Assembly (NCBI RefSeq): GCF_017497985.1
Contig: NZ_JAGDFV010000026.1
Location: 1 to 49,439, forward strand
Origin: Meiothermus sp. CFH 77666
GTDB taxonomy: Bacteria; Deinococcota; Deinococci; Deinococcales; Thermaceae
Direction: 5' to 3'
Length of the DNA stretch: 49,439 bases
Shown here in pieces: positions 44,866 to 49,439 of the stretch. The notes beneath the pieces were generated by a model. That model saw only the letters and a list, made by a program, of their open reading frames with translations. It was not told the origin of the DNA and did not search any database. Every line of letters begins with the position of its first letter. Within the stretch, counting starts at the first letter, position 1. A program made the translations under genes and the position numbers.

Positions 44866-45909
44866 TCAGTGCCTCCTCCTTTGCCTCTTGAGTCCATTGG
44901 TAAAACCGTCCGGTGGGGCGGTGGACTCTCGAACAATGAAACTCACATCCAGCCGGATGCTGGTAGGTAGGGCCGGCTGGCCCCGGCTCAGCGAGCTCAG
45001 AAGGGTTTCGCAGGCCAGGAAGCCCAGCTCGTAGGTGGGCTGGGCCACGACGGTTAGGGCGGGGTGCATGGTGGCGGCCCAGCGGGAATCGTCAAAGCCG
45101 ACGATAGAAAGTTCCTGGGGAATGCGTATGCCCAACTCGCGCACCGCCAGTACCGCGCCCACGGTCATCTCGTTGTTGCCCACGAAGAGGGCTGTGGGGC
45201 GTTCTTCGGGCGGAAGGGTCAGGAGCGCCAGGGCGGCCTTACGGCCATCCTCCTCGCGGTGGTTGCCGGGGAGAACCAGTTTTTCGGAGTAAGGGATGCC
45301 TGCTGCAGCCAGGGCTTCTCGGTAGCCCTGGTGGCGCTCAACGGCAGTGGAGATGTCAAGCCGCCCCACAATCATGCCGATCCGCCGGTGGCCCAATTCA
45401 ATGAGGTGTTGTACGGCGGTGCGGGCGCCGCCAAGGTTGTCTACCATCACGGTGCGAACACCGGGGGTTCCGCTGCTGCGATCCAGCTCGACGGTGGGCA
45501 GTTTGGGGACGAGCTTGAGATTCTCTTTGGCTTTGGGGGTCGGAACGATAAGCAGCCCCTGGGGAAGATGACCTCGCAGGGCGTTGAGGGCCCGCTGTTC
45601 CTTTTCGGGATCTTCGTCGGTGTTGAAGAGAAAAACCGTGTAGTTGTGTTTCTCGGCGGCGTCCTGTACGCCTTTGGCCAGGGTGGCGTGAAAGGGGTTC
45701 AGGATGTCGGTAATGATCAGGCCCAGGGTACGGCTGCTACGCTGGCGCAGGCTGCGAGCGAGCTGGTTGGGCTGGTAGCCGAGCTCTCGAGCGGCCTGCA
45801 GGATGCGCTCGCGGGTGGCCTCGGCAACCATCTCGGGCCTGGAAAGGGCTCGAGAAACGGTCGCGGTGGAGACCTGCGCTCGTTTGGCTACATCGTCGAG
45901 GCTGATCAT
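44866..45909 (-). CDS. LacI-family transcriptional regulator
   Basis: 347 aa from the ATG at 45909 (MISLDDVAKRAQVSTATVSR). LacI helix-turn-helix with hinge LARSLRQRSSRTLGLI, periplasmic-binding-protein-like effector domain. Transcribed with the FrcB-FrcC-FrcA-like genes and kinase in one direction, 62 nt ahead of the binding protein. Two identical operators lie upstream, so it is autoregulated. Effector is probably the transported sugar. Confidence 0.92.
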   Translation of the reverse strand: MISLDDVAKRAQVSTATVSRALSRPEMVAEATRERILQAARELGYQPNQLARSLRQRSSRTLGLIITDILNPFHATLAKGVQDAAEKHNYTVFLFNTDEDPEKEQRALNALRGHLPQGLLIVPTPKAKENLKLVPKLPTVELDRSSGTPGVRTVMVDNLGGARTAVQHLIELGHRRIGMIVGRLDISTAVERHQGYREALAAAGIPYSEKLVLPGNHREEDGRKAALALLTLPPEERPTALFVGNNEMTVGAVLAVRELGIRIPQELSIVGFDDSRWAATMHPALTVVAQPTYELGFLACETLLSSLSRGQPALPTSIRLDVSFIVRESTAPPDGFTNGLKRQRRRH

Positions 45910-45913
45910 AAGA

Positions 45914-45927
45914 TGCAATCGTTTGCA
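45914..45927. promoter_or_regulatory. LacI-type operator O1
   Basis: TGCAATCGTTTGCA, near-perfect LacI-family palindrome with central CG, immediately upstream of the regulator start codon. A TACTTT -10 (minus strand) next to it would be blocked by bound repressor. Confidence 0.8.
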
Positions 45928-45998
45928 AAGTAGATTGCGAGTAAACCGTGACCCAAAAAGGAGATTTCTTTTCAGCGCATCTCGAGGTCAACTTTTAT

Positions 45999-46012
45999 TG
46001 CAATCGTTTGCA
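45999..46012. promoter_or_regulatory. LacI-type operator O2
   Basis: Same 14 bp as O1, 85 bp away centre to centre, about eight helical turns, suitable for repression by looping. Confidence 0.75.
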
Positions 46013-46253
46013 GTTGTTTATGTCCAAGGTTTTACCACACCCCTTTGAAGAATGCAATAGGCTTCTAAGAGATGCCCCTCTCATCGCATAAACCGCCATC
46101 TCGTATTTGCAAAACGTGTGTCGTAAGGGGTGTAAACGCTGCAAACCGCCTAGATTGCAATAGGGCAGGCTTTGGCCCAAGAGTTTGGTTCAGACAAGTT
46201 CAACTGTTGGGTCAAATAACCCAGGCCTTGCTTGCTAAAGGGGCATACTAAAG

Positions 46254-46404
46254 AAACCACTTCGGAGCGGAGCAGTGGTTCATTGGCCGGTGAATCTCGA
46301 GGGGAGATTGCATTCAGGCCCCAACCATCTCAAACCACTGCCTGGCCTCTGAAGTTGCCAGGGGATTGCGGCTCGAGGGGAGCCGTAACCCCCTAACTTT
46401 TTGT
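46254..46404 (+). other. Run of hairpins ending in a terminator-like stem (possible structured RNA)
   Basis: In the 498-bp gap 45910-46407 there is no convincing gene. From 46254 several stems follow one another: AACCACT/AGTGGTT (46255-46279), AATCTC/GAGATT (about 46292-46309), CCTGGC/GCCAGG (46340-46361), then GGGG-GGCTC/GAGCC-CCCC (46361-46394) followed by TTTTT. On the minus strand the first of these also resembles a terminator for the gene at 46408. Confidence 0.35.
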
Positions 46405-46407
46405 GCT

Positions 46408-46902
46408 TCATCCCAAATAGGCGATTAGCCGTCCCAGGGCAATGACCGCGACCCAGAGAACAAGCGAGAGGAGGGCCGCTAATCTGGCCGCCAGGGGTGG
46501 GTTCACGCCCTGGTTCCATGCCTGTACGCGCCGCCCCACGCGGGCGTGGAAGACCCAGGCGTTGAGCCCGGCCAGGCCAATCAGGGCCATCTTGCCCAGA
46601 AATACCGGGCTTACCCCAATGCTTTGGGCATCCGGCAGCAGCAGCAAAAAACCACTGGGGGCCGCTAACGCAAAACCCACCCAGGCCACCGGAAGCAGGT
46701 GGGCCGCCATTTGCTGGACAGGAATTTGCCGGGACAGGCCCAACAGCCGCAGGTCAAACAGACCGGCGGCCCCCACCAGCGTACAGAATCCCAGGATGTG
46801 CAGGATCTCCACCGTGGGGTAAAGCCACGCCGACTGGCGCATGGCGAGCGCCACCGGGGTGCCATGCAGCCATTCCAGCCAGTTTAGCCAGACTGCTGGC
46901 AT
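46408..46902 (-). CDS. DUF6644-like membrane protein
   Basis: 164 aa, four to five hydrophobic helices. AWLYPTVEILHILGFCTLVG, AAHLLPVAWVGFALAAPSGF and FLGKMALIGLAGLNAWVFH place a conserved His in the first helix pair, as in DUF6644 proteins. It overlaps the DUF6152 gene by one nt (TGATG). The two families co-occur; role unknown. Confidence 0.75.
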   Translation of the reverse strand: MPAVWLNWLEWLHGTPVALAMRQSAWLYPTVEILHILGFCTLVGAAGLFDLRLLGLSRQIPVQQMAAHLLPVAWVGFALAAPSGFLLLLPDAQSIGVSPVFLGKMALIGLAGLNAWVFHARVGRRVQAWNQGVNPPLAARLAALLSLVLWVAVIALGRLIAYLG

Positions 46903-47258
46903 CAGCGCAGCTCAACCGTTTTGCCGTCTACAATAATGCGTTCGGCCCGCATCTCCTCGCGTTCGGTGCGGTGGGGGTAGCCCACCACCGTGACCCGCGC
47001 CCCCACCTTCAGGCTGCCGCTGGGGAGCCCCCGGGCTTCCATGCGCGAGGGGGGCGCCAGCACCACGTACCACTTGCGCTGCATCATCAGGCCGGTGGGT
47101 GGGACTTCAATCCAGATGGTGACGTGAGGGAACTCGAAGGTGACTTCGGTGATGATGCCGGTAGTCTGGAATTCGCGGCTGGCATCGTAGCTGCTCCAGC
47201 CATGGTGGGCCAGGGCCAGGCCCAACAACAACACGGTGGCAAACCAGGTCTTTCGCAT
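46902..47258 (-). CDS. DUF6152-like exported protein
   Basis: 118 aa. Signal peptide about 18 residues, then HHGWSSYDASREFQTTGII, the typical DUF6152 start with an His-His pair that could bind metal. FEFPHVTIWIEV and KVGARVTVVGYPH follow. Small beta-rich periplasmic protein. AAGGGGG lies five nt before the ATG. Confidence 0.8.
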   Translation of the reverse strand: MRKTWFATVLLLGLALAHHGWSSYDASREFQTTGIITEVTFEFPHVTIWIEVPPTGLMMQRKWYVVLAPPSRMEARGLPSGSLKVGARVTVVGYPHRTEREEMRAERIIVDGKTVELR

Positions 47259-47511
47259 AAATCCCCCTTTTCCCTAAGAACAGTAGCGTTGCTCGTATAT
47301 TCGGGGAAAATCGTGCTGGACTGTGTAGGAGGGGTTACCCTATGTGGATTTTTTGAGAAGGCAGACCCCCGGATTAAGCTGCCATGGCCTTTCCAATGTA
47401 AGCTACTCCTAGCCGACAGTCGGGTTAGCTCATGCAGGCATTTCAAGATGCTTCAACGATAGGGCCACAACCTGCTGTGGTGTTTGCTGATACCCCCTGA
47501 GGAGGTCGGTC

Positions 47512-48093
47512 ATGCAAAGAATGGTTCGCTACGGATGGCTGGTGTTGTTGCTGCTATTGGCTGCATGTGGTCAGTCCACCCCGGTTCAGACCCCCACCGA
47601 ACAAGAAATCTTGCAGGACATGCGCCAACTGGGGGTCGAGCCCGAGGCCATAGCAGCCTACGAGGCCTCGCTCAAGAATCTGACCAAAGCTCGCCAGGCG
47701 GTTGAAAGCCTGAGCGCTGGCGACCTCCAACTGGTGCAGACCATCGCACTGGGCAGCATTGCCAACTACGACGGTTACTACGCAGCGCGGGCCAGCTACC
47801 CCCAGTTCGACTGGAGCCGCGACGGCTGCTCGGCCCCGGAGGGCCTGGGCCTGGGCTACCGCGAGACCTTCCGGCCCGCCTGCAACGTTCACGACTTTGG
47901 CTACGCCAACTTTCCCCGTTTTCCCACCCTCTACAACGAGACCGGGCGGCGGCTTACCGACGATAACTTTTTGCTCAACATGAACAGCATCTGCCGGCCC
48001 AAAAGCTTCTTGAGCCGGGCGGCCTGCTACTCGGCGGCCTATGCGTACTACAGCGCAGTACGTGTGGCGGGCTGGGCCTACTTCTACGACTAG
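47512..48093 (+). CDS. Secreted lipoprotein, prokaryotic phospholipase A2 family
   Basis: 193 aa, GAGGAGG six nt before the ATG. Signal peptide with lipobox LAAC (Cys19). The mature part has a helical linker, then the PLA2 core: [28 protein letters not shown] with catalytic His127-Asp128, and Cys106/Cys124 and Cys161/Cys172 as likely disulfides. Matches the prokaryotic PLA2 family, which cleaves phospholipids at sn-2. A lipid anchor on such an enzyme is uncommon. Biological role unknown. Confidence 0.85.
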   Translation: MQRMVRYGWLVLLLLLAACGQSTPVQTPTEQEILQDMRQLGVEPEAIAAYEASLKNLTKARQAVESLSAGDLQLVQTIALGSIANYDGYYAARASYPQFDWSRDGCSAPEGLGLGYRETFRPACNVHDFGYANFPRFPTLYNETGRRLTDDNFLLNMNSICRPKSFLSRAACYSAAYAYYSAVRVAGWAYFYD

Positions 48094-48971
48094 GCCACGG
48101 GTTCGGCGGAAAAGCGCTGGCTGGGGTTCACATACTCTTCCTGGGCGGCGATCAGTTGAATTTCGCGGGTGTTCATCTGGTGGGTGAGCAGGAGCATGTT
48201 GTACATGGCCGAGACCGCGTTCTCGAGGCTCAGCGCCACGTTGCCGGTTTTCAGGTAATGGCCCAGGAACAACGCCGCAATGGCGTCGCCGGTGCCGTTG
48301 CGGGGGGGCTCGAGGGGAATGCGGGGGGTGCGTACCAGCCAGGCCCCCTCGTCGGCGACGGCCAGGGTTTCGATGGTGCCCTCGGGCGCCCCCTCGCGCA
48401 GCATGCTGGTCACCACCACGATGCGGGGGCCGCCCTGGTGGATGTGGGCGCGGACGATGTGGGCGGCCTCCAGCACCTCGCGCAGGGTCTTGGCGGAAAG
48501 CTCGGTGAGGAGCTCGAGTTCGAACTGGTTAGGGGTGATGATATCGGCCTGGGGTAGCACCTGGTGCTTGATGATCTCGGGAATTTCGGGGCGCACGAAC
48601 AACCCCCGCCCCTCGTCGCCCATCACCGGGTCGCAGCAGAAGAGCGCCCTGGGGTTGAGTTGGCGCACCCGGGCCAGGGCCGACAGAATGGCCTCGGCGG
48701 TGCCCCCGCTGCCCATGTAGCCCGACAGCACGGCGTCGCACTGTTCCAGCACCCCGCGCTCGGCAATACCCTCGACCACCGCGCTCAGGTGCTCGGGCGG
48801 CATAATCATGCCTTTCCACTGGCCATAGCCGGTGTGGTTGGAAAACTGCACGGTGTGGATGGCCCAGACCTCGAAGCCCATGCGTTGCAAGGGGAATACC
48901 GCCGCAGCGTTGCCGGCATGACCGTAGGCGACCCAACTCTGAATGGAAAGAATATTGCGGGGCGGTTGCAT
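48090..48971 (-). CDS. pdxY: Pyridoxal kinase
   Basis: 293 aa. Ribokinase-fold family with PdxY markers: [62 protein letters not shown] and [17 protein letters not shown] (anion-hole GTGD). It phosphorylates pyridoxal in vitamin B6 salvage. Convergent with the phospholipase gene, stops overlapping by 4 nt. Confidence 0.95.
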   Translation of the reverse strand: MQPPRNILSIQSWVAYGHAGNAAAVFPLQRMGFEVWAIHTVQFSNHTGYGQWKGMIMPPEHLSAVVEGIAERGVLEQCDAVLSGYMGSGGTAEAILSALARVRQLNPRALFCCDPVMGDEGRGLFVRPEIPEIIKHQVLPQADIITPNQFELELLTELSAKTLREVLEAAHIVRAHIHQGGPRIVVVTSMLREGAPEGTIETLAVADEGAWLVRTPRIPLEPPRNGTGDAIAALFLGHYLKTGNVALSLENAVSAMYNMLLLTHQMNTREIQLIAAQEEYVNPSQRFSAEPVA

Positions 48972-49074
48972 GCAGGCAGTCTAAGGGAAGGTCTTTACAG
49001 ACGGCCAGCCCTGTGGTGTTTTGTTCTGGAAGGTTGCAGGTCTCAGGACGCATGTCGCATGCCAGAAAGTACTC

Positions 49075-49090
49075 AATCACTGGTGCTAGT
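49075..49090 (+). repeat. IS terminal inverted repeat (left end)
   Basis: AATCACTGGTGCTAGT, exact inverse of 110-125, 37 nt before the transposase start. Marks the left end of an IS whose right end is outside the window. Confidence 0.75.
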
Positions 49091-49126
49091 TGAAAAGTAG
49101 CGGGAGAAAGGAATAGGGTCTGGTGT

Positions 49127-49439
49127 ATGCGGCCAGACCCGAGATGCATTCTATCGCTGGAAGACGTTGCTTTGGTGATGTACGTTGGGGTAGACGATGC
49201 CCTGCGTTCGAAGGCTGAACAGCATGAACATCAACAAGCCAAGCTCAGCCTTAGTGAGTTGGTCACCATCGGGCTGATGTTCAGCCTCAAAGGCGGCTCA
49301 TTCCGCCGGTTCTACCTGTGGCTGGTCGCCAACCTGGGTGACTGCTTCCCCCATCTACCTGAACGCACCCGTTTGCAGCGACGACTACTCCAGTACCAAG
49401 CTTTGGTCGTACATTTTCTGGCCGAACCCAGCTTGTTCT
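49127..49439 (+). CDS. IS transposase, N-terminal part (runs off window)
   Basis: 104 codons from the ATG at 49127. KLSLSELVTIGLMFSLKGGS, FRRFYLWL and FPHLPERTRLQRRLL are an IS982-like N-terminus. The ORF stays open to the edge. Its orientation is the same as the C-terminal fragment at 1-110. Confidence 0.72.
   Translation, partial: MRPDPRCILSLEDVALVMYVGVDDALRSKAEQHEHQQAKLSLSELVTIGLMFSLKGGSFRRFYLWLVANLGDCFPHLPERTRLQRRLLQYQALVVHFLAEPSLF

Noticed and set aside
46280-46519. Minus-strand 79-codon ORF
   Set aside because: Overlaps the DUF6644-like gene in another frame and the hairpin-rich gap; composition is Gly/Pro-rich noise.

Overview
The window looks like a chromosomal segment of a Thermaceae bacterium, most likely Meiothermus. 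The evidence is high GC, Thermus-type gene families (a pilA1-pilA2-pilA3-comZ-like prepilin set, TrmI, small FrcA-type sugar ATPase), and many genes whose start codon lies only 6-9 nt after a TANNNT -10 box. That last pattern is the leaderless-mRNA arrangement common in Deinococcus-Thermus. The genus is an inference from the protein sequences; no search was run.

Layout. 1-518: the right end of an insertion sequence that interrupts the transposase of a second element. 586-5564: PEGA-like membrane protein with a structured leader, fumarylacetoacetate-hydrolase family enzyme, CPA1 cation/proton antiporter, NFACT/RqcH protein. 5614-6655: what I read as a relic integron, made of a frameshifted, truncated IntI-like integrase, a divergent single gene cassette (cold-shock domain, zinc ribbon, CFI-box) and an 81-bp attC-like site. 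6650-8609: tRNA m1A58 methyltransferase and a sensor histidine kinase. 8866-17344: two successive prepilin operons (FimT/GspH, PilV, PilW, ComZ-like; then a second large protein with a CxxCH motif, FimT, PilV, PilW) with a NarL-type response regulator between them. 17341-22485: LepA and a polar amino-acid ABC transporter. 22513-29032: tRNA-Asn, DnaB with a full-length LAGLIDADG intein, a small exported or anchored protein, UvrA. 29029-33504: two deoxynucleoside kinases, an HtrA-like protease, ArgS. 33629-34181: Phd/RelE-type toxin-antitoxin pair. 34267-41786: M20 peptidase, YbaK-type deacylase, NYN nuclease, small hypothetical genes, MDR dehydrogenase, ArgB, tRNA-Val, YceH/DUF480 protein, xylulokinase-like kinase. 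41842-45909: FrcA-FrcC-FrcB-like sugar ABC transporter and a LacI-type regulator with two identical operators upstream. 46408-48971: DUF6644/DUF6152 pair, secreted phospholipase A2 lipoprotein, pyridoxal kinase. 49075-49439: left end of another copy of the IS seen at position 1.

Functional units. The kinase at 7620 and regulator at 12832 bracket the first prepilin operon and probably act on piliation or natural transformation. The LacI regulator, FrcBCA transporter and FGGY kinase form a sugar uptake and phosphorylation unit. The two prepilin sets probably supply minor pilins and adhesin/ComZ-like tip proteins. The accessory, transferred material is at the two IS ends, the integron relic, the intein and the toxin-antitoxin pair; the rest reads as core chromosome.
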